Below are positions 51,202 through 59,291 of a stretch of DNA of 64,000 nucleotides, one piece after another. Each line of letters opens with the position of its first letter. The first letter of the stretch is position 1. The notes below the pieces were generated by a model that did not search any database, was not told the DNA's origin, and saw nothing but the letters and a program-made list of their open reading frames with translations. This stretch comes from Actinobacteria bacterium UBA2279 (GTDB taxonomy: Bacteria; Actinomycetota; Coriobacteriia; Anaerosomatales; Anaerosomataceae): the NCBI GenBank assembly GCA_002347365.1, contig DDWT01000033.1, forward strand, positions 62,001 to 126,000. The letters run 5' to 3'. The position numbers were made by a program, and so were the translations under genes.

Positions 51202-51922
51202 GCCGATAGTCCCGTGTACCGGGGGCGCCGACGCAGTGCTCATACCGGTGTACAACGAAGCCAAGACGGTGAACTCTGTGCTTGACGCGGTCCTGCGCGG
51301 ATTTGAGGGAACCGTGATAGTCGTCGACGATGGCTCTACCGACGGTACGCGCGATGCGCTGAAAGCCCGCGACGATATCGTATTGCTGGAGCACGGGCAC
51401 AACGAAGGATACGGTCGGGCACTCGCCGACGGGTTCGCGCTTGCGCGGGTGCGAGGCGCACGGCGCCTCGTTACGATGGACTGCGATGGTCAGCACGAGC
51501 CGACGCGGGTTCCCGCCCTGCTTGACGCTCTGGACGTGAGCGGCGTGGACATCGTGTCAGGCAGCAGGTATCTGCCGGACAGCCCGGTCGTCGGCACTGC
51601 GCCGTCACAGCGACGTGAGGTCAACAAGCGCGTGACTTCTCAGATCAACCGGGTAACCGGATGGGGTATCACTGATGCCTTCTGCGGCTTCAAGGCGTAC
51701 TGCATGGAGTCGCTCTCGGGACTTCGGCTCAGCGAGCCCGGGTACGCGATGCCCATGGAGCTATGGGCACGTGCTCATCGTGCCGGCTTGCGCGTGACTG
51801 AGGCGCCGGTGGAGCGCATATACTTCGACAACGACCGGACGTTCGGGGAGGATCTGGATGACCCGGAGAAGCGCTACAACTACTACATGCGCGTGTGGCA
51901 CGATGCGCTGGATGGGGAGTGA
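51194..51922 (+). CDS. GT2-family glycosyltransferase (dolichyl-phosphate mannosyltransferase-like)
   Basis: A 242-residue GT-A glycosyltransferase with VLIPVYNEAKTV, the sugar-nucleotide VIVVDDGSTDGT and DCDGQHEP (DxD-like metal site). Its acceptor side resembles DPM1-like enzymes (DAFCGFKAYCMESL). There is no C-terminal membrane helix. It starts inside the osmC gene and ends two bases before the deacetylase start, so osmC, this gene, the PIG-L deacetylase and the BshC-like gene form one operon. Confidence 0.87.
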   Translation: MSEPIVPCTGGADAVLIPVYNEAKTVNSVLDAVLRGFEGTVIVVDDGSTDGTRDALKARDDIVLLEHGHNEGYGRALADGFALARVRGARRLVTMDCDGQHEPTRVPALLDALDVSGVDIVSGSRYLPDSPVVGTAPSQRREVNKRVTSQINRVTGWGITDAFCGFKAYCMESLSGLRLSEPGYAMPMELWARAHRAGLRVTEAPVERIYFDNDRTFGEDLDDPEKRYNYYMRVWHDALDGE

Positions 51923-51924
51923 GT

Positions 51925-52605
51925 ATGGCTGACGTCGTATGTATCGGGGCACACCCCGACGATGTTGAGATCGGCATGGGTGGCACGGTTGCACAGATGA
52001 CCGCTCAGGGGCTTGACGTGGTGATCGTTGACCTCACCGATGGTGAGCCCACGCCGCATGGTACGCATGACCTACGGATGGCCGAGGCTGCGAGAGCGGC
52101 GCACGTGCTTGGGGCAGCTCGCATGACGCTTACCTTGCCGAATCGCTACCTGTTCGACTCGGTCGAGGCTCGCACGGAGCTTGCCGAGGTGCTGCGATCG
52201 TTGAAGCCCAGGGTGATCTTCGTCCCGTTTCCCGAAGATGCTCATCCCGACCACATCGCAGCGGCGGCTATCGCCCGCGGAGCGCGCTTCTATGCGAAGT
52301 TCACCAAGACTGAGATGAGCGGAACGCCACACTATCCGGCGCGCGTCTACCACTACATGGCGGTGCATTTGCGACTGGTGCGTGAGCCGTCCTTTGTCGT
52401 GGACATATCGAAGTCGGTCGATGTCAAGCTGGATGCCTTGCGGTGCTACGAGTCTCAGTTCCGTACGAATGAGGCGAACCAGGGCATCGTCCCGATGATG
52501 GAGGCCGCCGCTCGCATGTGGGGAATGCAGATCGGTGTCACCGCAGGTGAGCCGTTCTTCTCGGCAGAACCCATCGGTATTCGCGCCGTCACAGATCTGG
52601 TGTGA
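51925..52605 (+). CDS. PIG-L/LmbE deacetylase, BshB1-like
   Basis: A 226-residue zinc deacetylase. VCIGAHPDDVEIGMGGT supplies HPDD, and EDAHPDHIAAA the third metal His. Its length and layout resemble BshB1, which deacetylates GlcNAc-malate in bacillithiol synthesis. I chose ATG 51925, with GGGGAG upstream. The next gene resembles BshC, so a bacillithiol-like thiol pathway is possible, but the expected BshA glycosyltransferase (GT4) is absent and the neighbour is a GT2 enzyme. Confidence 0.82.
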   Translation: MADVVCIGAHPDDVEIGMGGTVAQMTAQGLDVVIVDLTDGEPTPHGTHDLRMAEAARAAHVLGAARMTLTLPNRYLFDSVEARTELAEVLRSLKPRVIFVPFPEDAHPDHIAAAAIARGARFYAKFTKTEMSGTPHYPARVYHYMAVHLRLVREPSFVVDISKSVDVKLDALRCYESQFRTNEANQGIVPMMEAAARMWGMQIGVTAGEPFFSAEPIGIRAVTDLV

Positions 52606-54182
52606 CTCGTATGGTCCATGTGAGGCATACGACGCCTGTAGGTCACGGAGAAGTGCTCACCGAGCCGGAATACCGGCAGTGGCATGCACGGGCGATTGAG
52701 AATGCGTCGGCCGCGGCCGGGTGGGACTTCGCCATCGGTGGAGTCTCGGCCCGTGCGCTGCGCCGACTGGCGCGACGAGAAAGTGTGGCCGAGGCGGGAG
52801 CTTACTCGCATCGCATGGGCATTCAAGTCGCCGAGGTGCCGATAGAACCTGAGCTGCTGGTCGTCACGGGGCATCAGCCGGAGCTCTACCATCCCGGCGT
52901 GTGGGTCAAAGATTTCCTGCTCCAGCGCTTCGCAGACGAGACGGGGGCCGCAGCACTCGATCTGGTGGTCGATACCGACTCTTTCGATCGGGTCGAACTG
53001 AGAACACCGTGCATGCGCCCATCGGTCGGGCGTTGTACGTCGGTGCTTGCGACCTCTGACGCACAGGAGTGCTTCGCGTGCTCGAGGGTCCCGTCACGCG
53101 ATGAGGTCGACGACTTCTGCGCTGCTGGCAGCGAGGCGCTCGCGACCTTGCCCGCGCCCGCCCTCGGCAGGCATTTCACTGCGTTTTGCAGCGCGTTATC
53201 CGATTCACTCGAGCATGCCGATGACCTGGGCCAGGCCATGACGGGCGCGCGACGCCGGTTTGAGTCACCGGCGGGTACCGACTATCTGGAGCTCGGTGTC
53301 TCGCGCCAGGCGCGAACGTCCGCGTTCCGACGCTTCGCTGCGGCACTGGTTTCGGATGCCGAGCGATTTGCCGGGGTGTTCAACACGGAGTTGGCCGGGT
53401 TCCGTGCGCGAACCGGCACCCGGTCGAATGTGCAGCCATTCCCCGATCTTGTCGTGGACGAGACGACGGTCGAGCTGCCCTTCTGGGTGGTGTCAGGTGG
53501 CATGCGGCGGCCTGCACGGGTCACCCGAGGCGAGGCGCAGACACTGTTGGTCAACGGGGAAGAGGTCTGCGACCTGCCGCAGGACGTTGAGGGCGTCATG
53601 GCATCCCTGGAGCAGGCGGATGCGCTTCTTGTGCCTCGTGCCCTCACGTTGACCATGTTCAATAGGATGTTCGTGGCCGATCTGTTCATCCACGGGGTCG
53701 GCGGCGGTCGCTACGACCGTGTGACGGATGCCGTGGTGCGCGCATACTTCGGCGTTGAAGCACCGTCGTTCGCGGTGGCGTCGATGACTCTGTATCTCCC
53801 CCTGGGCGCACATGTGATCAGTGAAGAGGAGATCGCGGCTCTGGAGCAACGGTTGAATAGACTGGAACACAACCCCGACCAGTTGCTTGATGAAGTAGAG
53901 TTCGAGGACGCTGGTGAACGGATCGAGGCCCAGCGACTGGTGGCCGAGAAGTGCATGCTCGTAACGGATATCGCGCGCGACGGTGCGGACAAGAAGGCGA
54001 TCGGGGAGCGCATCCGGGCGGTGAATGCACGCCTCGGAACGATCATGTCACCCGTCGTGCTTGAGACCAGTGAGAGGCTGGATGCCGCTCGCGCACAGCG
54101 AGAGACTTCGCAGGTCCTGTCGGACCGGACATATCCGTACTGTCTGTGGAGTCCGCTTGAAGTCATGGACAAGGTGCGCTAG
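52602..54182 (+). CDS. BshC-like putative cysteine-adding protein
   Basis: A 526-residue protein resembling BshC in layout: LVVTGHQPELYHPGVWVKDFL (compare the VTGQQPG motif), then a long alpha/beta body, a helical C-terminal coiled coil (about 405-480) and the terminal YPYCLWSPLEVMDKVR. It also shows LFIHGVGGGRYDRVTD, typical of uncharacterised relatives. The GTG start overlaps the deacetylase stop (GTGA). A ligase adding Cys to GlcN-malate is plausible; a related unknown function is equally possible. Confidence 0.6.
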   Translation: MTRMVHVRHTTPVGHGEVLTEPEYRQWHARAIENASAAAGWDFAIGGVSARALRRLARRESVAEAGAYSHRMGIQVAEVPIEPELLVVTGHQPELYHPGVWVKDFLLQRFADETGAAALDLVVDTDSFDRVELRTPCMRPSVGRCTSVLATSDAQECFACSRVPSRDEVDDFCAAGSEALATLPAPALGRHFTAFCSALSDSLEHADDLGQAMTGARRRFESPAGTDYLELGVSRQARTSAFRRFAAALVSDAERFAGVFNTELAGFRARTGTRSNVQPFPDLVVDETTVELPFWVVSGGMRRPARVTRGEAQTLLVNGEEVCDLPQDVEGVMASLEQADALLVPRALTLTMFNRMFVADLFIHGVGGGRYDRVTDAVVRAYFGVEAPSFAVASMTLYLPLGAHVISEEEIAALEQRLNRLEHNPDQLLDEVEFEDAGERIEAQRLVAEKCMLVTDIARDGADKKAIGERIRAVNARLGTIMSPVVLETSERLDAARAQRETSQVLSDRTYPYCLWSPLEVMDKVR

Positions 54183-54254
54183 CTTCGGCGAGCGGTGGTA
54201 TCATTGTGCAACCCCCGAGGGGGCATCGTCGGTACGTCGAAAGGACCACTGGAA

Positions 54255-54431
54255 ATGGGTAAGCCCGTCGTCGATCCCGATCTCTGTACTGCTTGCGGCA
54301 TCTGTGTCGATGAGTGCCCTACCAGCGCTCTCGACCTCGAGGACATCGCCGTCCTGGCTCGTCCTGAGGATTGCACCGAGTGTGGCACCTGCGCCGATGT
54401 GTGCCCGAATGAGGCAATCGAGCTCAAGTAG
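54255..54431 (+). CDS. Two-cluster 4Fe-4S ferredoxin
   Basis: A 58-residue clostridial-type ferredoxin with two CxxCxxCxxxCP motifs (CTACGICVDECP and CTECGTCADVCP), so it binds two low-potential [4Fe-4S] clusters. I chose ATG 54255, after AAAGGA; the open frame reaches 54195 but has no start signal there. A possible -10 box TATCAT (54199-54204) and a CCCCCGAGGGGG palindrome precede it, and a terminator follows. It probably shuttles electrons for the anaerobic metabolism, including hydrogenases. Confidence 0.93.
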   Translation: MGKPVVDPDLCTACGICVDECPTSALDLEDIAVLARPEDCTECGTCADVCPNEAIELK

Positions 54432-54450
54432 CCCGTCACTTCTCGATGTC

Positions 54451-54484
54451 GCAGCCGGCCCGCGGGGTCGGCTGCCTTCGTTTC
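54451..54484 (+). terminator. Terminator after the ferredoxin gene
   Basis: GCAGCCGGCCC (54451-54461) and GGGTCGGCTGC (54465-54475) form an 11-base stem with one G-T pair, followed by CTTCGTTTCT. Confidence 0.75.
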
Positions 54485-55215
54485 TAGCCTGTCGGCCCCT
54501 GACGATCGTTGACGTAGAACTTGGGCTCCTTGCCAGCAAGAAGGCCCAGGAACCGTTTGTGATGCGCCGCATAGACGACGAGGCCCATGACGGTGGCGAA
54601 GATCCAATCCGGTGATCTCAAGAGTATCGCGGCGAGCGGCACCGTGAACGACGCTACCACCTGTCCGGCCATCATATAGCGGCTGATGGCGATGACTGTG
54701 AGCCCGACGACAACGACGGCCAGGAAGTAGCGCCAGTCGTAGGCCAGGAGCGCGCCTGCGCCGGTCGCGAGTCCTTTTCCTGTGCGCATGAAGTGCCTCT
54801 TGACGATTGCCAGCCACAGCGAGTAGTTGTGGCCGAAGACCGCACCTGCGACCGCAGCCATCGGCACGTAGTAGAAGGGGTTGAGCGACCACTGTGAACT
54901 GACGGATGACAGTGTCACTCCCCAAGGCTGGACCAGAAGCGCGACGCTTCCCATGACAACGAACTTGGTCACCGCCACAGGGGCGAGGCCCTTGAGGAAG
55001 TCGGCGGCCATCGCGATTCCGAACCACCTCCACGAGCCTGTGGTGCGCCGGACATTCATCGCCCCCACATTGCCAGAGCCGTGGGCGGTGATGTCTTCGC
55101 CCGAGACTCGCTTGACGATGAGGTAGGCGTTCGGAAACGACCCGACGAGGTAGGCAGTGACGAACACCACCGCGGCGATCGCCGCGTTGCCGATGGTCGT
55201 GGTCGCTCCGATCAT
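54484..55215 (-). CDS. plsY: Glycerol-3-phosphate acyltransferase PlsY
   Basis: A 243-residue, six-to-seven-helix membrane enzyme that transfers acyl from acyl-phosphate to glycerol-3-phosphate. The three family motifs are GSFPNAYLIVKR, GSGNVGAMNVRR and GHNYSLWL; Met replaces the usual Thr in the second. The ATG start overlaps the upstream lipid kinase stop (ATGA), so the two lipid genes are co-translated. Confidence 0.9.
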   Translation of the reverse strand: MIGATTTIGNAAIAAVVFVTAYLVGSFPNAYLIVKRVSGEDITAHGSGNVGAMNVRRTTGSWRWFGIAMAADFLKGLAPVAVTKFVVMGSVALLVQPWGVTLSSVSSQWSLNPFYYVPMAAVAGAVFGHNYSLWLAIVKRHFMRTGKGLATGAGALLAYDWRYFLAVVVVGLTVIAISRYMMAGQVVASFTVPLAAILLRSPDWIFATVMGLVVYAAHHKRFLGLLAGKEPKFYVNDRQGPTG

Positions 55216-56117
55216 GCGGGTCTAGGAACGATGACTTCGATGCCACCGGGAATGATGGTGACCTCGTAGTGATCGTCGAGTAGCACTTCGCCGTCGACTT
55301 GACCCGCGATCGGGCCGTCAGACCAAAGCTCCACATTCGCATGACGCTGCATATGCACCATGGACATCCACTCGTGCTTGCCCGTGACGACGAAGGGGAG
55401 ACGCCACAGGGCAGAAGGGAGCGAGAGCTTGTCGATCACGCACATGTCCAGCAGCCCGTCGTCGTCGACAGCCCTGGGAGTGATGAAGAAGCCGCCGCCG
55501 TACGTGGGTCCATTGGTGAGCGCAACAATGAGGACATCACGCTCAACGATCGGACCGTCATCGACTTTGAGGCGAACCGAGTGCGAGTAGAACTGTCGGA
55601 GTAGCACGAACATGAGCGCTCGGAAGTACAGGGGCAGACCGGACCAGCCTGTTGTGACCTTGAGTTCTACAGCCTTCGCTGTCACCCGTGCATCGAGCCC
55701 GATGGCGAGCGAGTTGGCGAAGTGGATCCCGTTGCACACTCCAACGTCGACGCGCTTGCGGTCGCCGGAGAGCACCTGCCGAACAGCGGTTGCAAGATCC
55801 GTGGAGATGCCCAAGGTGCGGCGCCAGTCATTGCCGGATCCGGTAGGGAACAACGACATCGCAGGCCGGTCGTCTTCCGGGCGCGTCATGATGCCGTTGA
55901 GCACCTCATGAGCGGTGCCATCGCCACCGACGGCGATGATGACGTCGAAACCGGACGCATTGCGAGCGAGTTCGGCCGCGTGGCCGGGTCTCTCGGTGAG
56001 GACCGTTTCGTGCTCCACCGTCGATTCGAGCAACTCCTCGATCACTGGTATGAGCGGCGCTGTCTCACCGTGCCGAGCTGTTGGATTGATGATGATCAGC
56101 GTCTTGCCGAGTGCCAT
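55212..56117 (-). CDS. Diacylglycerol kinase-family lipid kinase
   Basis: A 301-residue YegS/DgkB-type kinase: IIINPTARHG, VIIAVGGDGTAHEVLNG, and PTGSGNDWRRTLGI are nucleotide-binding signatures. It lies directly upstream of plsY in a phospholipid operon, which supports a role in lipid phosphate recycling. ATG 56117 follows GAGGCC on the minus strand. It shares the family with the gene at 24.2 kb but differs clearly in sequence. Confidence 0.9.
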   Translation of the reverse strand: MALGKTLIIINPTARHGETAPLIPVIEELLESTVEHETVLTERPGHAAELARNASGFDVIIAVGGDGTAHEVLNGIMTRPEDDRPAMSLFPTGSGNDWRRTLGISTDLATAVRQVLSGDRKRVDVGVCNGIHFANSLAIGLDARVTAKAVELKVTTGWSGLPLYFRALMFVLLRQFYSHSVRLKVDDGPIVERDVLIVALTNGPTYGGGFFITPRAVDDDGLLDMCVIDKLSLPSALWRLPFVVTGKHEWMSMVHMQRHANVELWSDGPIAGQVDGEVLLDDHYEVTIIPGGIEVIVPRPA

Positions 56118-56209
56118 GGGGCCTCCTCGGTCCTGCCGGGCCGCCGGGGGGAAAGCTCCACTAACGTGCGGCTCGCGCCGCCTCCCCAGGATAGCCGTCG
56201 TTGAGCGGG

Positions 56210-56238
56210 TTGGAAACCGTCCCGGGCTATGCTACTGT
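56210..56238 (+). promoter_or_regulatory. Candidate tRNA-Arg promoter
   Basis: TTGGAA (56210-56215) and TACTGT (56233-56238) are 17 bases apart, 21 bases upstream of the tRNA 5' end. Confidence 0.4.
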
Positions 56239-56258
56239 CTCGGGCGAAACACACCACC

Positions 56259-56334
56259 GCCCTCGTAGCTCAGCGGATAGAGCGTCTGCCTCCGGAGCAG
56301 AAGGCCACAGGTTCGAGTCCTGTCGGGGGCACCA
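56259..56334 (+). tRNA. tRNA-Arg(CCG)
   Basis: Cloverleaf with acceptor GCCCTCG/CGGGGGC, D arm GCTCAGCGGATAGAGC, anticodon stem TCTGC/GCAGA and loop CTCCGGA giving CCG for arginine, T loop TTCGAGTC and encoded CCA (56332-56334). Confidence 0.95.
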
Positions 56335-56345
56335 TAAAGAAGATC

Positions 56346-56385
56346 ACGAAGGCCCGATCGAATGGATCGGGCCTTCGTTCGTCTT
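56346..56385. terminator. Bidirectional terminator between tRNA-Arg and the EF-G-like gene
   Basis: ACGAAGGCCCGATC (56346-56359) and GATCGGGCCTTCGT (56365-56378) form a perfect 14-base stem with loop GAATG. T-rich sequence follows on both strands (TCGTCTT on plus, GATCTTCTTTAT on minus), and it lies between convergent units. Confidence 0.85.
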
Positions 56386-56401
56386 GCGATGTCCCGCGAG
56401 C

Positions 56402-58468
56402 CTAGTGACCCTCGGCCCGCTCCTTCTCGTATTCCTCGATGATCTTCTTCGCCAGATCGCCCGGAACCTGCTCATAGCTGTCTATCGAGATCGTGTAGCT
56501 GCCGGTACCGCTCGTGATCGAGCGGAGGTGCGGCGAGTAGTGGACGACTTCTGCGTACGGGGCCTGGGCTTTGATGACCTGGACTCCGGGGCGTGGCGCG
56601 TCCATGCCGAGGATGCGACCGCGAATCGAGGAGATGTCCCCCATGACAGCACCGGCGTAGTCGTCGGGAACAGAGATGTCCAACGTCGCCATCGGCTCAA
56701 GCAGTACCATGTCCGCCTTCTCGGCTGCGGCCCTGAATCCGATTCGAGCAGCGGTCCGGAATGCCATCTCGTTGGAGTCGACCGCATGGTAGGAGCCGTC
56801 GTAGACCGCGACTTTGACGTCGACCACGGGATAGCCCGCGAGTACGCCGTGCGTCATCGTTTCCTGGACACCCTTGTCCACGGCCGGGATGAAGCCGCGA
56901 GGGATTCGTCCGCCAACGATCTCGTCCAGGAACTCGTAGCCCTTGCCGGGGTTCGGTTCGACTCTGAGCCAGCAGTCGCCGAACTGACCGCTCCCGCCTG
57001 TCTGCTTCTTGTGGCGGCCCTGCGCGGTGGCGGTCTTCCTGATCGTCTCGCGATACGGGACGCGCAGGTCTTCAAGCTCGGCCTCCACGTGGAAGCGTTC
57101 GTGCAGCCGGGACAAGACGACGTCGATGGCCGTCTCACCGAGCGCGGACAGAACCGTCTGGTGCGTCTCCTCGTCACGCCGGAGCACGAGGAGGGGGTCT
57201 TCATCCACGAGGCTCTTGAGTGCCGTACCGAGCTTGTCCTCATCAGCCTTGGTCTTCGCAACGATCGCCACGGGGTACAACGGCTCCGGTACCGGAAGGG
57301 GAGCGAACACCGTCTCTCCACCTGCGGACAGTGTGTCGTTGGTGAGTGTATCGTTCAGCTTCGCCAGGACGGCGATGTCGCCGGCCGGTGCAGCTTCGAT
57401 GTCAGTGGTCTCCTTGCCGAGCGTCTTGAGGACATGTGCGACGCGTTCCTTCTTGCCCGTGCGGGAGTTGACGAGTTCCGTGTTGGGCTTGAGTGTGCCG
57501 GCCACGACTTTGACGAAGGACAGGCGCCCGACATATGGATCGGACATGCTCTTGAACACGAACAGAGTAGTCGGCCCGTCGATGCTGACGTGTACTTCGT
57601 CACCATCGATAGTCGGAAGCGGGCCGTGTGCGGTGGGCTCGGGGAAGAACGAGACGATCTCGTCCATCAGGTCGCGAATGCCGATCAGTCCGGTGGCCGA
57701 GCCGATGAACACCGGGATGAAGATGCCCTGGGCGATAGCGAGGCCCAAGAGACGCTCCAGGTCGTCCTGAGTCAGCTTCTCGCCCTCGAGGTACTTCTCC
57801 ATCAGGTCGTCGTCTGCCTCCGCAACCAACTCAAGCAGCTTCTCGCGCGAGTCGGCTGCTGCATCAGCAGGCTCTGCAGGGATATCGATGATATTCACGG
57901 CATCATCGTCGCCGTGCATGTAGGCCTTCATGCGGATGATGTCGATGACACCCCGGAAGTCCTGCTCGTTTCCGACGGGTATCTGGACTGCACCGACGCG
58001 ATGCCCGAAGGCTGTTTCGAGAGCGGCCATCGCCGCTTCGAAGTCCGCATGCTCCTTGTCGAGACGATTGATGAACACGGCCCTGGCGATGCCCATTTCC
58101 CCGGCGATATCCCAGAGGTGGGCGGTCTGTACCTGCGGGCCCGCGACTGCATCGACAACGAAGAGAGCCATCTCGGCCGCCTCCATGCCGGCGATCGCAT
58201 CTCCCACGAAGTCGGCATAACCGGGTGTGTCGATGACGTTGATCTTCACGTCTTTGTAGACCAGAGGTGCGAGTGAGAGGCTGACGGTCATCTTGCGTTT
58301 GATCTCCTCGCTGTCATAGTCAAGCGAAGAGTGGCCGTCATCGACGCTGCCGAGGCGCTTCGTCTCTCCGGCCATGAAGAGCATCGCCTCGGCAAGGGAA
58401 GTCTTCCCCGCGCCCCCATGGCCCACCAACACGACGTTCCGGACCTTGTCGGTGCCTGGCGCTCCCAT
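56402..58468 (-). CDS. Elongation factor G-like GTPase (EF-G2 type)
   Basis: A 688-residue translational GTPase with five EF-G domains. G1 is GHGGAGKT, G3 is DTPGY (canonical EF-G has DTPGH) and G4 is NRLD (canonical NKxD). The catalytic-His position thus carries Tyr, which separates it from translocase FusA and matches the EF-G2-like group. Domain IV (about 470-600) and V are present. I chose ATG 58468, eight bases after AGGAGG; ATG 58474 is only two bases from it. It likely has an auxiliary ribosome role (recycling or rescue); the true function is not established. Confidence 0.88.
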   Translation of the reverse strand: MGAPGTDKVRNVVLVGHGGAGKTSLAEAMLFMAGETKRLGSVDDGHSSLDYDSEEIKRKMTVSLSLAPLVYKDVKINVIDTPGYADFVGDAIAGMEAAEMALFVVDAVAGPQVQTAHLWDIAGEMGIARAVFINRLDKEHADFEAAMAALETAFGHRVGAVQIPVGNEQDFRGVIDIIRMKAYMHGDDDAVNIIDIPAEPADAAADSREKLLELVAEADDDLMEKYLEGEKLTQDDLERLLGLAIAQGIFIPVFIGSATGLIGIRDLMDEIVSFFPEPTAHGPLPTIDGDEVHVSIDGPTTLFVFKSMSDPYVGRLSFVKVVAGTLKPNTELVNSRTGKKERVAHVLKTLGKETTDIEAAPAGDIAVLAKLNDTLTNDTLSAGGETVFAPLPVPEPLYPVAIVAKTKADEDKLGTALKSLVDEDPLLVLRRDEETHQTVLSALGETAIDVVLSRLHERFHVEAELEDLRVPYRETIRKTATAQGRHKKQTGGSGQFGDCWLRVEPNPGKGYEFLDEIVGGRIPRGFIPAVDKGVQETMTHGVLAGYPVVDVKVAVYDGSYHAVDSNEMAFRTAARIGFRAAAEKADMVLLEPMATLDISVPDDYAGAVMGDISSIRGRILGMDAPRPGVQVIKAQAPYAEVVHYSPHLRSITSGTGSYTISIDSYEQVPGDLAKKIIEEYEKERAEGH

Positions 58469-58734
58469 GCGCATCGCCTCCTGTGGCTCACAAACTGACG
58501 ACGGTAAGTGGCCGCGGTCGTCGGGTCCGGCGTCCGCGGTGAGCCGCGCGGGTCATGCGCGACTCGATGTTGCTACGAACGATCAAGACGTGAAAAGACG
58601 CAACGCAAACATAGCATATCGGTGCAGTATCGAAGCGGTATCCACTGCCCATGAGAGTCGGGTTACTCGGTGGTTGCAGCATTGGTAGAATGGGGCGGAC
58701 TGTTACCGGCAGGACACTCCATAAGGAGGAGCCG
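58469..58734. promoter_or_regulatory. Divergent promoter region between EF-G2 and cyclophilin genes
   Basis: For the plus strand, TTACTC (58663-58668) and TAGAAT (58686-58691) with a 17-base spacer form a good promoter, about 43 bases before the cyclophilin ATG, which has AAGGAGGAG. For the minus strand, TATGCT and TATGTT in the AT-rich stretch near 58608-58622 may be -10 boxes, but no matching -35 is clear. GC-rich 58505-58560 contains short GTCGTC and GCGG repeats without obvious meaning. Confidence 0.5.
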
Positions 58735-59274
58735 ATGCACGTTTCTGGGATCGAGCTGAACGGCAACGAGGTTGCCACCATCAACACGTCCAAAGGTGTT
58801 GTCAGGGTGGAGTTCTTCAGTGATGTCGCACCGAATACCGTTGCCTCCTTTGTAGAGCTGGTGCGTGACGGGTTCTATGATGGGATCAAGTTCCACCGGG
58901 TGGAGCCGAACTTCGTGGTCCAAGGCGGAGATCCTCTGACCAGAGAGCTCAGCCCGGATGAGGTGCGTGAGATCGTGCGCCGTCAGAAGGCGCGGATGTA
59001 CTCGCCATCGGACCCCGCGCTCGGCACCGGGGGCCCGGGTTTCAACATCGCAGCGGAATTCAGCGATCGGCCACACCTTGAGGGCACGCTCTCGATGGCG
59101 CGGTCCCAGAACCCGGATTCCGCCGGCTCGCAGTTCTATATCTGTCTCGGACCGCAGCCGTTCCTTGATGGGCAGTACACTGTGTTCGGCGAGGTCATCG
59201 AAGGGATGGACATCGTCCACTCCATCGGAGTGGGAGATACCATCGAGTCCGTCACCATCGAAGAGCGGCAGTAG
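58735..59274 (+). CDS. Cyclophilin-type peptidyl-prolyl isomerase
   Basis: A 179-residue cyclophilin with FHRVEPNFVVQGGDP (active-site Phe, Arg, Gln), GTLSMARSQNPDSAGSQFYICL and FGEVIEGMDIV. There is no signal peptide, so it is cytoplasmic. ATG 58735 has AAGGAGGAG upstream. An insertion (LSPDEVREIVRRQKARM in the middle) is longer than in minimal bacterial cyclophilins. The TPR gene follows 17 bases later. Confidence 0.92.
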   Translation: MHVSGIELNGNEVATINTSKGVVRVEFFSDVAPNTVASFVELVRDGFYDGIKFHRVEPNFVVQGGDPLTRELSPDEVREIVRRQKARMYSPSDPALGTGGPGFNIAAEFSDRPHLEGTLSMARSQNPDSAGSQFYICLGPQPFLDGQYTVFGEVIEGMDIVHSIGVGDTIESVTIEERQ

Positions 59275-59291
59275 CCGAGACAGGGGACGTT

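Noticed and set aside
56201..58276. A 691-codon open frame on the plus strand opposite the EF-G-like gene
   Set aside because: It is the antisense shadow of a clearly recognised GTPase in GC-rich sequence, has no ribosome-binding site and its product matches nothing.
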